From Rhodococcus sp. ARC_M6 (lineage in GTDB: Bacteria; Actinomycetota; Actinomycetes; Mycobacteriales; Mycobacteriaceae), in contig NZ_JALGQH010000005.1 in the NCBI RefSeq assembly GCF_022810305.1, forward strand, positions 62,001 through 126,000: 64,000 bases of DNA, written 5' to 3'. The notes below the pieces were generated by a model. That model did no database searches, was not told where the DNA came from, and saw only the letters and a program-made list of their open reading frames with translations. Positions within the stretch are counted from its first letter, which is position 1. Every line of letters starts with the position of its first letter. The position numbers and the translations under genes were made by a program. Below, piece after piece: positions 7,184 to 17,051 of this stretch.

Positions 7184-9757
7184 ATGAACGTTGTCGATTT
7201 AGGACTCGAGCGTACGAGATACGCCGTCATCGACGAGACCATCGAATCCCGGTGGCGCCGTGTCACCTCGATGCAGCACGACGCCGTAGCCATAGTCACA
7301 CCTCGCGATCAGATCACCTTCGCCGATCTCGAAGTACGCGCCGACGCAATCGCCCGTGAACTCGACATTCGAGGCCCCCACGGAAGCTGCCCCGTCGCAG
7401 TAGACCTCGAGCCCACCGCCGAATCCGTCGTCCACCTACTCGCAACCCTGATCTCCGGTCGCCCGTTGGTCATGATCGATCCGCAACTGCCCGACGCCCG
7501 GCGCGAACACATCCTGTCCACCTCGGGAGCCGTCGCCCTCCACACCGTTCTCGAGGAAGCTGCAGCCACCGAATTTCGGTTCGGCAACGCGCTCGAACCC
7601 CTCAGTTCCGATCCCGCGATGATCGCGTTCACCTCCGGTACCAGCGGCGCCCCCAAAGGTGTTGTACTCAGTCACTCGATGTGCTTGAACAAGGCCGACG
7701 AACTCGCCGCTGCGATCGATCTACGTCCGGACGATCACATCGGAAACCTCCTGCCTGTCAGCTTCGGCGCCGGTATCACCGCTCTCATCATGGGATTGAT
7801 GAACGGTGTCACCGTGTACTGCTGGGATCCGCGGGTCGACGGCACGTCCAACCTGGACCACTGGCTCCGTAAGAACGCGATCACCACAGCCCACTGTGCG
7901 CCCTCCTTCCTGCGCGCCTGGACTGCCGCCGAACCTACTGACCGGCGCGATTGTTCCGATAACTCTCTGCGCATCGTCGTCACGTACGGCGAGGCCGTGC
8001 ACGGCCGCGACTACCAACAACACCGCGATCACGGATTCTCGGACACCACGTACATCAACTGGATGGCCGCCACCGAGACCGGCGTTGTCGCGTACAACGC
8101 CTTTGCTCCTGGTTCCGCATTCCCCGCAGGCATCGTCCCGGCCGGTCGTGCACGCGACGGGAAAGACGTCCAGATCGTCGACCTCGAAGGCAACTCGCTC
8201 CCCGACGGCGAGGTCGGCGAAATCCACATCATCTCCAGCGACTTGGCCGACGGCTACCACGGCGATCCTGAGCGGACAGCGCAACGCTTCACCACCCTGG
8301 CCGACGGCGTCAGCCGCTACCGGACCGGCGACCGTGGATGCATCGATACCCAGGGGGAACTGCAACTCAGGGGCCGTCTCGACGACGCCGTGAAGATCCG
8401 CGGGTATCTCGTCGAACCCACTGAAGTCGACGCCTCACTCCGCGCGATCTCCGACGTCGTGGACGTTGCCGTCATCGTGAGAACCGAGAACGACGACCCG
8501 GTTCTGTGCGCCTACGTCGTCAGCAATCCGAATCGAATTGCTTTGTCCCCCGCCGAAGTTCGACGTGAACTTTCCCAACGGCTGCCGGGCTGGATGGTGC
8601 CCCGCCACATCATCATGCTGACCTCGATCCCCCGCACCGAACGCGGAAAGATCAACCGCGCCGCACTTCCCGCGCCGGCACCCGTCACCACCACGACGGC
8701 CGGACCGACGCTGGAAACCATCACCGAGTTTCGCATTGCCATCATCTGGTCCAAGATCATCGGCCTCGAAAGCTTGGACCGCGACGACGATTTCTTCGCG
8801 CTCGGCGGCGATTCACTGGCTGCCGCCGAGATGCTGACTGCCGTTCGGGCAGCGGTCCTGGTCACCGTCACCGGAGCCCAATTTGCCACGGCCACAACCA
8901 TTCGAGAACTGGCTGCGCTTGTCGACGCCATGCTCTGCAACAAAAAGCGTGACGCGGGCCGGGCTTCCGACTTGGTTCCTCTTGCCACCGAAGGATCGCG
9001 AACCCCGCTCTTCCTGATCACCGGTGCCGGAGCGCCGGCACTGAGCTTCCTCGCAATGACGCAGGCAATGTCCGGAAACCGACCGGTGTACGCCCTGCAA
9101 GCGCATGGAATGGAATCTCGCGGCCTCCCCGATCGAACCGTCTCCAAGATGGCTGATCGGTATATCCGTGAGATCCGGAAGGTTCAGCAGCACGGACCCT
9201 ATGTCCTGGGTGGGTACTCGCACGGCGGTTTCGTTGCCCTGGAAATCGCCAGTCGCCTTCACGACGAGGGCGAGACCGTCGAGCAGGTTGTCATTCTGGA
9301 CACCCACCTGCGCGAGAACATGATTGCGCCGAACCCTGACGCTGCGCTCGAAACAAGCTCGGAAATAAAGAGCCCCGAACCTGTTCTGAATGCGCGAGCA
9401 CGCACGTCGCGGAAATCGGTCCTGGGAATCTGGTTCCGGTACCAGTTTGCCGGCGTCATGCAGTTCGACACCTCGATGCAGTGGTACCTCTTCTATCATC
9501 GCGGCCTGGCCTCGCTACGTAACTACGTCCCGCGCCCGTACCGCGGCGCGGTTACTGTCATCCGCGGTGAGGACAACCGTCAGAGCGCCGCTGACTGGTC
9601 GACTGTCGCCACTGGCCACATAACCTTCCAGGACATCCTCGGCTCACACGAGGACATCCTGCGGGCTCCGTACGCCGTTGCTACCGGTGAGGCCGTCGAG
9701 CGCGCCCTGTCATCAATCCGCGGGAATCCGCGCCTAAACCTCCCGCGGCAGGCGTGA
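7184..9757 (+). CDS. Stand-alone NRPS-like synthetase, adenylation-thiolation-thioesterase (A-T-TE)
   Basis: This 857-aa monomodular assembly-line enzyme has three domains. Adenylation (~1-500) contains A3 FTSGTSGAPKGV (149-160), A5-like YINWMAATETG (290-300), A7 YRTGD (379-383), A8 KIRGYLVEP and A10 PRTERGKINR. The carrier domain (~510-585) has the phosphopantetheine serine in LGGDSL (Ser544). The C-terminal type I thioesterase (~605-850) has GYSHGG (Ser679), a likely Asp706 and His822 in GSHEDIL. There is no condensation or reductase domain. The ATG at 7184 follows a GGAG. A-T-TE enzymes such as RalA and the fungal atromentin synthetases dimerise alpha-keto acids; that chemistry here is only a hypothesis. 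No tailoring genes lie beside it. Confidence 0.88.
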   Translation: MNVVDLGLERTRYAVIDETIESRWRRVTSMQHDAVAIVTPRDQITFADLEVRADAIARELDIRGPHGSCPVAVDLEPTAESVVHLLATLISGRPLVMIDPQLPDARREHILSTSGAVALHTVLEEAAATEFRFGNALEPLSSDPAMIAFTSGTSGAPKGVVLSHSMCLNKADELAAAIDLRPDDHIGNLLPVSFGAGITALIMGLMNGVTVYCWDPRVDGTSNLDHWLRKNAITTAHCAPSFLRAWTAAEPTDRRDCSDNSLRIVVTYGEAVHGRDYQQHRDHGFSDTTYINWMAATETGVVAYNAFAPGSAFPAGIVPAGRARDGKDVQIVDLEGNSLPDGEVGEIHIISSDLADGYHGDPERTAQRFTTLADGVSRYRTGDRGCIDTQGELQLRGRLDDAVKIRGYLVEPTEVDASLRAISDVVDVAVIVRTENDDPVLCAYVVSNPNRIALSPAEVRRELSQRLPGWMVPRHIIMLTSIPRTERGKINRAALPAPAPVTTTTAGPTLETITEFRIAIIWSKIIGLESLDRDDDFFALGGDSLAAAEMLTAVRAAVLVTVTGAQFATATTIRELAALVDAMLCNKKRDAGRASDLVPLATEGSRTPLFLITGAGAPALSFLAMTQAMSGNRPVYALQAHGMESRGLPDRTVSKMADRYIREIRKVQQHGPYVLGGYSHGGFVALEIASRLHDEGETVEQVVILDTHLRENMIAPNPDAALETSSEIKSPEPVLNARARTSRKSVLGIWFRYQFAGVMQFDTSMQWYLFYHRGLASLRNYVPRPYRGAVTVIRGEDNRQSAADWSTVATGHITFQDILGSHEDILRAPYAVATGEAVERALSSIRGNPRLNLPRQA

Positions 9758-9805
9758 TCCCCCCTGGCCGCCTGCTGCGGTGAGTACCACCAAGCTCGAG
9801 ACACG

Positions 9806-9847
9806 AAAAAGCTCCTCACTTGCGAAGGTTCGCAAGTGAGGAGCTTT
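9806..9847 (-). terminator. Intrinsic terminator for tRNA-Ala (strong hairpin)
   Basis: A perfect 19-bp stem (9808-9826 with 9829-9847) has a 2-nt centre. Read on the minus strand it ends in GCTTTTT, the right polarity to terminate tRNA-Ala. The plus-strand run (TTTGTC) is weak but could still help end the synthetase transcript. Confidence 0.85.
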
Positions 9848-9855
9848 GTCTTGGG

Positions 9856-9928
9856 TGGAGCTAAGGGGACTCGAACCCCTGACCCCCACACTGCCAGTGT
9901 GGTGCGCTACCAGCTGCGCCATAGCCCC
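9856..9928 (-). tRNA. tRNA-Ala (anticodon GGC)
   Basis: The 73-nt cloverleaf on the minus strand starts GGGGCTATGGCGCAGCTGG. The anticodon stem is CCACA/TGTGG with loop CTGGCAG, giving anticodon GGC. The T-loop region is GGGGTTCGAGTCCCC, and the acceptor arm GGGGCTA pairs with TAGCTCC (one G-U), followed by discriminator A. The terminal CCA is not encoded. Confidence 0.97.
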
Positions 9929-10063
9929 GTATTCAGTTGATCTTGCGAGCGACTGTTCTGCTTTCCGCTTGCTCGAAGAAAGTTACACCACTTGCGCGTC
10001 GGGCTACAAATCGGCTGGTCAGAAGGGTGCGGCCGCTCTCACTTCAGAGCGGCCGCGACCGCC

Positions 10064-10801
10064 TCAGGAAGTGAACTGCGAAACCCAGTCACTGTTCTTG
10101 GTGCTGACGACCTTGCCGTCCGCGACAACCGTCGGAGTGCCTGTTCCGCCGGCAGCGGAGAGCGCTGCGCTGGCTGCGGCAGCGTTGGCCGCAGCGGCCT
10201 CCACGTTCACTCCCGAGGAGATACAGGTGGCTGCGGCAGGAGACGCACCGTTCGCAGTGGCGAGGCTCGCCAGTTCGTCGTTGCTGTGATCGCTCTTTCC
10301 GCTCTCGGCCGGCTGGTTGTCCGGCGAGAACAGTGCCGTGTGCAAGCGCGAGTACGCGATGGCGTTGCCGTCCTGCGCGACACACATCAATGCAGCACCA
10401 GCGCGGGTGGAGTAGTCGCCGCTGCTCGATGCCTTGTTGAGGAAGTTGAGCATGTGGTAGCGAACGGCGATGTCACCGTTGTCGATTGCCTGTGCGACTG
10501 CCTGTCCGCTCAGGTGCTCGAGTGCCGCGCACGCCGGGCACAGCGGATCCTCGAAGATATCGAGAGTGGTACGCGCATCAGGCTTTCCGAGCAGTACGAC
10601 GCCGTTGTCCTGAACTGTGACCACAACCTCGGAGTTCTGCACCGAGCCGTAGCCGTCGTTCTGCACTTCGTTCTTGCTCTTCGTCCACCAAATGCCGCCG
10701 AACACCAAGGCTGCGATGACTACGATCGCCAACCCGCCGATGATGTAGGTCGAACGACTCGATACCGGTTCCGGGGTGTATTTCTTGTTCTGGGCGCTCA
10801 C
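10064..10801 (-). CDS. Membrane-anchored DsbA-like thiol:disulfide oxidoreductase
   Basis: This 245-aa protein has a short cytoplasmic N-terminus, one membrane anchor (~20-39) and an extracytoplasmic thioredoxin-fold domain with the active-site CPAC (88-91) inside FEDPLCPACAALE. A GTPTVV cis-proline loop lies near the C-terminus. It likely forms or isomerises disulfides in exported proteins. The GTG at 10801 follows GAAGGA at ~10 nt; the frame remains open upstream, but only into the neighbouring gene. It sits 34 nt behind a MauE/DoxX-type membrane protein with its own Cys pair, a plausible electron partner. It is similar in architecture to mycobacterial DsbA-like proteins that normally pair with VKOR. 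Confidence 0.86.
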   Translation of the reverse strand: MSAQNKKYTPEPVSSRSTYIIGGLAIVVIAALVFGGIWWTKSKNEVQNDGYGSVQNSEVVVTVQDNGVVLLGKPDARTTLDIFEDPLCPACAALEHLSGQAVAQAIDNGDIAVRYHMLNFLNKASSSGDYSTRAGAALMCVAQDGNAIAYSRLHTALFSPDNQPAESGKSDHSNDELASLATANGASPAAATCISSGVNVEAAAANAAAASAALSAAGGTGTPTVVADGKVVSTKNSDWVSQFTS

Positions 10802-10835
10802 GCTGATGCAGTCCTTCGTGCGTCGGTAGTTTTGT

Positions 10836-11324
10836 CTACCTTGCCACTGAAGACTGAGCTTCAACTGAGAAACCCACACGTGATCCCTGTCCCAATGCCA
10901 ACGGTGAGCGCGGGAAGACACACAACCACACCGCCAGCGCCAGGAAACCGATGTCTCGCAGAATCTCGCTGAGGTAGTCCCACGCGCCTACGTCGGCCGC
11001 TCCACCCCCGCCGAAACAGCCGCAGTCGATGGACAATCCCCGGGCCCACACCGAAATGATCACGCCGATCAACACGACAAGCACCAGCACGGAGACAGCA
11101 GCCGACGCTCGGACGGCAAGACCGACGAGAAGAAGCAGTCCCAGGATGATCTCGATCAACGGCAATGCCATCGCAACGGGACCGACGAGGCTCTCGGGCA
11201 ACAGTTGGTACGCCCGGACCGCGATCTTCGTCTGCACCGGATCGAGGAACTTCAGCCCACCCGAAATCAGCCAGACTGCCGCCAAACCCAATCGGGCCAC
11301 AAGACTCACGATACGAATCGCCAC
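10836..11324 (-). CDS. MauE/DoxX-type redox-associated membrane protein
   Basis: This 162-aa integral membrane protein has four predicted helices and a conserved Cys pair, DCGCFGGGG (Cys101/Cys103), at a membrane edge. MauE-type proteins relay electrons between the quinone pool and thioredoxin-fold proteins, in place of DsbB or VKOR. The GTG at 11324 starts 9 nt after the upstream MFS stop, with an AGG in the stop context acting as a weak ribosome-binding site. The next gene downstream is the DsbA-like protein, which fits a two-component disulfide relay. The assignment rests on topology, the Cys motif and context. Confidence 0.78.
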   Translation of the reverse strand: MAIRIVSLVARLGLAAVWLISGGLKFLDPVQTKIAVRAYQLLPESLVGPVAMALPLIEIILGLLLLVGLAVRASAAVSVLVLVVLIGVIISVWARGLSIDCGCFGGGGAADVGAWDYLSEILRDIGFLALAVWLCVFPRSPLALGQGSRVGFSVEAQSSVAR

Positions 11325-11333
11325 GAGCCGAGC

Positions 11334-12545
11334 CTACAGAGCAGCCTTTGTATCCACCGTGGTCGGTTTCACTGCCTTCGACGGCACCAGAATCCAACCC
11401 ACCGTGGCTAGGACGACCACGGACCCCATCGCGGCGAACGCCACGGAGTACGAGAAATTCTGAGCCAACAGACCCGCACAGATCGGTGCAACGACGCCAC
11501 CGACGTCGGACATCATCTGGAATACCGCCAGAACCGGGCCACCGCGAGCCTTCGAACCGACAACGTCGGCAACAGCCGCCTGCTGCGACGGACTCATCAA
11601 ACCCGACCCTGCGCCGGTAATCGCGGCGATCACGAAGAACGCAACAAGATTGTCGGTGAATCCGATCGCAATAGTGCCGAATCCACACACGAGCAGACCG
11701 GCAATGACAAACGGTTTCCGTCCGTATTTGTCGGAGAGCCGACCGGAAAACGTCAAGACCAGTGCATTTCCGACGGCGAAGACCGCCAACGCGTAGGCCG
11801 CGACCGAATCCTCGCGCCCCAGTGCCTCCACTACGAAGAGCGGAACCATGGCGACGCGGACACCGAAGATGACACCACCGAAGGCCAGGTTCGAGCCCAG
11901 CGCTGCCCGGTATACCGGCGAACGCAGACCTTCGGCCAGCGTCATCGGGGTGACGACCTCGCCCTTCTGCGGCGACGCCAGGTGCGAGCCTCGCAAGCTG
12001 ACAAAGACCACCGCAGCAGCAACGACCAGCGTGACCGCGTAGATGATGAACGGCATCCGCAGACCGAACTGCAAGAGCGCTCCACCGAAAATCGGCCCCG
12101 TGATCGAGCCCATCAGAAAACTCGTCGCGTAGAGACCGGAAACTCGGCCTCGACTGTCCGGCGGCGAGATCCGGATGAGCAACCCCAGCGCCGAGACCGT
12201 GAACATGGTCGAACCGATGCCGCCGGCCGAACGAAACAGCAGCAATTGCCAGTAGTCCTGTGCAAACGCACACGCACCGGTGGACAACGCAACGATCAGG
12301 AGCCCGGCGATGTAGACCGGCCGCTCACCGAGCTTTTGCACCAAAGTGCCGCTCATCGGCGCAAACACCAACCGCATGAATGCAAACGACGAGATAACGA
12401 CGGTGGCGGCGGTCACCGATACGTCGAAGCTACGGGCGAACTGCGGTAGTGCCGGGGCAACTACACCGAATCCGAGAGCAATGACGAAGCTGGCGGAAAC
12501 CAGTACCCAGATTTCCTGTGGCAGTCTGGCTGCGCGAGTTTTCAT
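11334..12545 (-). CDS. MFS transporter (DHA1-like, 12 TM)
   Basis: This is a 403-aa major facilitator with about 12 hydrophobic helices. The MFS motif A-like segment GTLVQKLGERPVY follows TM2, and its repeat GRLSDKYGRKPFV follows TM8. LFRSAGGIGSTMF and the motif C-like FLMGSITGPIFGGAL suggest the drug:H+ antiporter branch. It is preceded by pgm (13 nt) and followed by the MauE/DsbA pair (9 nt), so it is probably co-transcribed, though no shared function is evident. Its substrate cannot be inferred. Confidence 0.88.
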   Translation of the reverse strand: MKTRAARLPQEIWVLVSASFVIALGFGVVAPALPQFARSFDVSVTAATVVISSFAFMRLVFAPMSGTLVQKLGERPVYIAGLLIVALSTGACAFAQDYWQLLLFRSAGGIGSTMFTVSALGLLIRISPPDSRGRVSGLYATSFLMGSITGPIFGGALLQFGLRMPFIIYAVTLVVAAAVVFVSLRGSHLASPQKGEVVTPMTLAEGLRSPVYRAALGSNLAFGGVIFGVRVAMVPLFVVEALGREDSVAAYALAVFAVGNALVLTFSGRLSDKYGRKPFVIAGLLVCGFGTIAIGFTDNLVAFFVIAAITGAGSGLMSPSQQAAVADVVGSKARGGPVLAVFQMMSDVGGVVAPICAGLLAQNFSYSVAFAAMGSVVVLATVGWILVPSKAVKPTTVDTKAAL

Positions 12546-12558
12546 GTCGCCCAGGATT

Positions 12559-14196
<1,638 letters not shown>

Positions 14197-14252
14197 GACT
14201 CCCCCTAATCACGGTGGTCGGCCACGAAGCCGACACGACTGAAACCCATTCT

Positions 14253-14597
14253 CTACTCTGTGATCTGAATTCCCAACCAGGCAGCACTGAGACCCACGAC
14301 AAGACTGGCGATGATGTACATCAACGAGAGAGCCGTCTTGCGCTTCTCGAGCATGCCGACATTTTCGGTCGAAAAGGTCGAGTACGTGGACAAACCGCCG
14401 CAGAAGCCTGTCGCGAGCAAGGCAGCCATCGGGGTGGAGAGCGTAGCGCCGGTGAACAATCCGAGCAGGAAGCAACCCAGGACGTTAGCCGCGAATGTTG
14501 CGGCCGGAAATCCCTTGTAGGCCGGGACGTATTTTGCCAGCAGGTATCGGCCGGTCGCGCCGGCACCGCCGCCGAGGGCTACGAGGACGACGGTCAT
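14253..14597 (-). CDS. crcB: CrcB/FluC fluoride channel subunit 1
   Basis: This 114-aa protein with four TM helices belongs to the Fluc fluoride channel family, which exports toxic fluoride. The family signature ATGFCGGLSTYSTFS, NVLGCFLLG and GGGAGATGRY are present. Its ATG overlaps the stop of the second crcB gene (ATGA). Paired crcB genes in Gram-positives usually encode an obligate heterodimer, with the two subunits in opposite membrane orientation. Confidence 0.92.
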   Translation of the reverse strand: MTVVLVALGGGAGATGRYLLAKYVPAYKGFPAATFAANVLGCFLLGLFTGATLSTPMAALLATGFCGGLSTYSTFSTENVGMLEKRKTALSLMYIIASLVVGLSAAWLGIQITE

Positions 14598-14989
14598 GCC
14601 GGCACCTCGTTCGTGTCTTCATCCTTGATTCGTATCCAACGCTCACCGAGCTCCTTGCCCAATGCCGCGGCAAGAATAGCCGGAATCAACGTGCCGAGCA
14701 CGTACAGGATGGATCGAATCGGGCTTTCGGTCACAGCATGAACCGCGAACGACGAGAACGTGGTGAACCCGCCGCAAAATCCTGTTCCGAGGAAGATGTA
14801 CCACCCCTTATTGTGAACCAACAGTGCAGCAAGGATTCCGAGTATCAACGAGCCGACCACATTGATGACGAGCGTCGTCCAGATGTGTGGGAACAACTCG
14901 CCCAGGCCATATCGCGTCAGCGCCCCTAGCGCGCCGCCGGCAGCCACCGCACCGATCGCCGCGGGCAATGTCAATTCACTCACGCTCAC
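14594..14989 (-). CDS. crcB: CrcB/FluC fluoride channel subunit 2
   Basis: This 131-aa partner of the adjacent CrcB has four helices with AGGALGALTRYGLGE, NVVGSLILG and GTGFCGGFTTFSSFA. Its C-terminus is basic and longer than that of the other subunit. The GTG at 14989 is chosen because AAAGG lies 7 nt upstream; a second GTG at 14983 is also possible. I looked for a fluoride riboswitch in the 50 nt before it and saw no convincing match. Confidence 0.91.
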   Translation of the reverse strand: MSVSELTLPAAIGAVAAGGALGALTRYGLGELFPHIWTTLVINVVGSLILGILAALLVHNKGWYIFLGTGFCGGFTTFSSFAVHAVTESPIRSILYVLGTLIPAILAAALGKELGERWIRIKDEDTNEVPA

Positions 14990-15039
14990 ACGACTACCTT
15001 TGCACTGTTCGACCGATTCGGCGAGAGCTAGGCCGACAG

Positions 15040-15819
15040 TCAAGCCTCGGGTGCGGATCGTGGCCTTCGCGGAATGAAGTAGCTTGTGCGCTCCTGATAC
15101 TCCCGATACCCGGGACGCTGAGCCATGTGCCTTTCGAGGAGTCGCGCTCCGGTGGCGAACACCAGAAAATACGTCATTGCGATGGGCGAGAGAATAGTCA
15201 ACACTCCCGGCCAGACGGACGCAGCGACGAGGAAGATACCCCACCACACGCACGCGTCACCGAAATAGTTCGGATGACGCGTCCAGGCCCACAGTCCCTG
15301 ATCCATGATGTGCCCGCGACTACCCGGATCGGATTTGAACGCCGCCATCTGCCGGTCGCCCACCGCCTCGAATGTCACTCCCAGCAGCCACAACAACACA
15401 CCGAGCACAACGATGACGCTGAATCCGCCACTCGAATGCGCAGACACCTGCACCGGCAGCGACACAAACCACAAGGAAATACCTTGTGTCACATAAATTT
15501 TCCGAATCGCATAGAGCGTGCGGTTGCCACTCGCTCTGCCCAGCAGTTCCTCGTAGCGCGGGTCCTCGCCCTTGCCTCGGGAACGCACAGCCATGTGCGA
15601 CGCCAATCGCAATCCCCAAATCCCCACCAGCGCAAGCATCAAGAGTCGACGCCACAGATCGCCCGTACCCACCGCCGCGGACACAGCAGCGATCACCACA
15701 AAGCCCGCACCCCAGGACACGTCGACTACGTTGTGGCGGCCGATGCGCACACCGATCACCGCGGTCACCGCCATCGTGACAACAATCGCCAGCAGACTCG
15801 CGAGCGCGACCGTACCCAT
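15040..15819 (-). CDS. DUF1295 membrane protein (steroid-5-alpha-reductase/ICMT-like)
   Basis: This 259-aa integral membrane protein is related to the steroid 5-alpha-reductase C-terminal family. Motifs include RHNVVDVSWG (28-37) and the signature WAWTRHPNYFGD (177-188), with multiple TM helices and a basic C-terminus. Such proteins are often the last member of clusters with CFA-type methyltransferases, DUF1365 and an FAD oxidase, and may reduce or modify a lipid double bond; that role is inference. Its ATG overlaps the upstream stop (TAATG). It is the last gene of a six-gene run. Confidence 0.82.
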   Translation of the reverse strand: MGTVALASLLAIVVTMAVTAVIGVRIGRHNVVDVSWGAGFVVIAAVSAAVGTGDLWRRLLMLALVGIWGLRLASHMAVRSRGKGEDPRYEELLGRASGNRTLYAIRKIYVTQGISLWFVSLPVQVSAHSSGGFSVIVVLGVLLWLLGVTFEAVGDRQMAAFKSDPGSRGHIMDQGLWAWTRHPNYFGDACVWWGIFLVAASVWPGVLTILSPIAMTYFLVFATGARLLERHMAQRPGYREYQERTSYFIPRRPRSAPEA

Positions 15820-17051
15820 TACGGTCGCACCGAGAGAATCTGGTGAACGCCCATCCGGCCGTCCCGGAAAGCCATACCGCCGCCCACAAGATAGAGCCGC
15901 CAGACGCGCGCAACCTCGAGTCCGACCAGTTCGACAACCCGCTCGAAGTTGGATTCGAAGGTATCGATCCATGCGTCCACGGTCCGCACATAGTGCTCAC
16001 GGAGGCCCTGGACGTCACGGACCTCGAGGCCACCCTCCTCGATCATCGCGACCGTGCGTCCCAGCGGACGCATGAACATATCGGGAGCGATGAACGATTC
16101 GATGAAGGGCCCGCCACCTGGATGCGCTCCTGTACGCGACATCTGCTGAATCAGCACTCGTCCACCCTCGATTACGTTGTCATGCAGCGCTTTCACGTAA
16201 GTCGGATAGTTGCCTTCACCGACATGCTCACCCATCTCGATCGAAGCAACGGCGTCAAACGGACCGTCGGGAATCTCGCGGTAGTCCTGCAAACGGATCT
16301 CCACCCAATCCTCCAGTCCGAGCATCCGGACCTTCGCATCGATGAACGCCTTCTGCTCCGCCGAAATCGTCACTCCGACAACATGTGCGCCGTATTCGCG
16401 GGCAGCATGCAAGCTCAGGGAACCCCACCCGCAGCCGACGTCAAGCAGACGACGACCTCGCGACTGATCGAGGCCGATCTTGCGACACACCAGGTCCAGT
16501 TTGTCGCGCTGAGAATCCTCGAGTGTGTAATCGGGATCCTCGGACGTCCAGTACCCGGAGGAGTAGGCCATGTTCTCGTCGAGAATTAACTGGTAGAAGT
16601 CATTGGAGAGGTCGTAGTGGTGCCCGATCGCAGCGCGATCCCTCGCGAGACTGTGCAGGCGCCCCTTGACCTGAGCCTGCGAATCCGGCGGCGGTAGCGG
16701 CCGTCCGAATGCCCCCAGCGAACGCGCAGCCTTGACTGCCGCGAGTACAACAGCCGGAGTTGGTGTCACCGAACCCAACCCGCGCTCGGCCGAGACTTTC
16801 CACACGTGGGTGAGCGCGTCGGCAAGGTCGCCTTCGACGTCCAACTCCCCCAGGACATACGCCTGCGCAGCGCCCAACTCGCCAGGATTCCATAGGAGTC
16901 GACGCAACACATTGGCGTTGTGCAGAGTCACTTTCGGCGCGTCCGACGGCCCGGCAGAGCTACCGTCCCAGGCGGTGAGATGAACCGGAAGGTCACCACC
17001 GACAAGCGGCTCTATCAATTCGGCCAATCGAGCGGCAACAGTGGCAGTCAT
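15819..17051 (-). CDS. Cyclopropane-fatty-acyl-phospholipid synthase-family methyltransferase A
   Basis: This 410-aa SAM-dependent lipid methyltransferase transfers a methylene/methyl group from SAM to the double bond of a phospholipid acyl chain. An N-terminal domain (~1-130) precedes GHHYDLSNDFY (143-153), the SAM-binding LLDVGCGWGS (202-211) and a C-terminal lipid-pocket region with PGGGPF and VGGGMAFR. The ATG at 17051 forms an ATGA overlap with the next methyltransferase gene upstream. It may make cyclopropane, 10-methyl or furan-precursor chains. Two diverged CFA-like enzymes in one operon argue for a two-step or multi-product modification. Confidence 0.86.
   Translation of the reverse strand: MTATVAARLAELIEPLVGGDLPVHLTAWDGSSAGPSDAPKVTLHNANVLRRLLWNPGELGAAQAYVLGELDVEGDLADALTHVWKVSAERGLGSVTPTPAVVLAAVKAARSLGAFGRPLPPPDSQAQVKGRLHSLARDRAAIGHHYDLSNDFYQLILDENMAYSSGYWTSEDPDYTLEDSQRDKLDLVCRKIGLDQSRGRRLLDVGCGWGSLSLHAAREYGAHVVGVTISAEQKAFIDAKVRMLGLEDWVEIRLQDYREIPDGPFDAVASIEMGEHVGEGNYPTYVKALHDNVIEGGRVLIQQMSRTGAHPGGGPFIESFIAPDMFMRPLGRTVAMIEEGGLEVRDVQGLREHYVRTVDAWIDTFESNFERVVELVGLEVARVWRLYLVGGGMAFRDGRMGVHQILSVRP

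Noticed and set aside
14990-15039. Fluoride riboswitch upstream of the crcB pair
   Set aside because: The gap is only 50 nt and no match to the conserved core of that riboswitch was seen.
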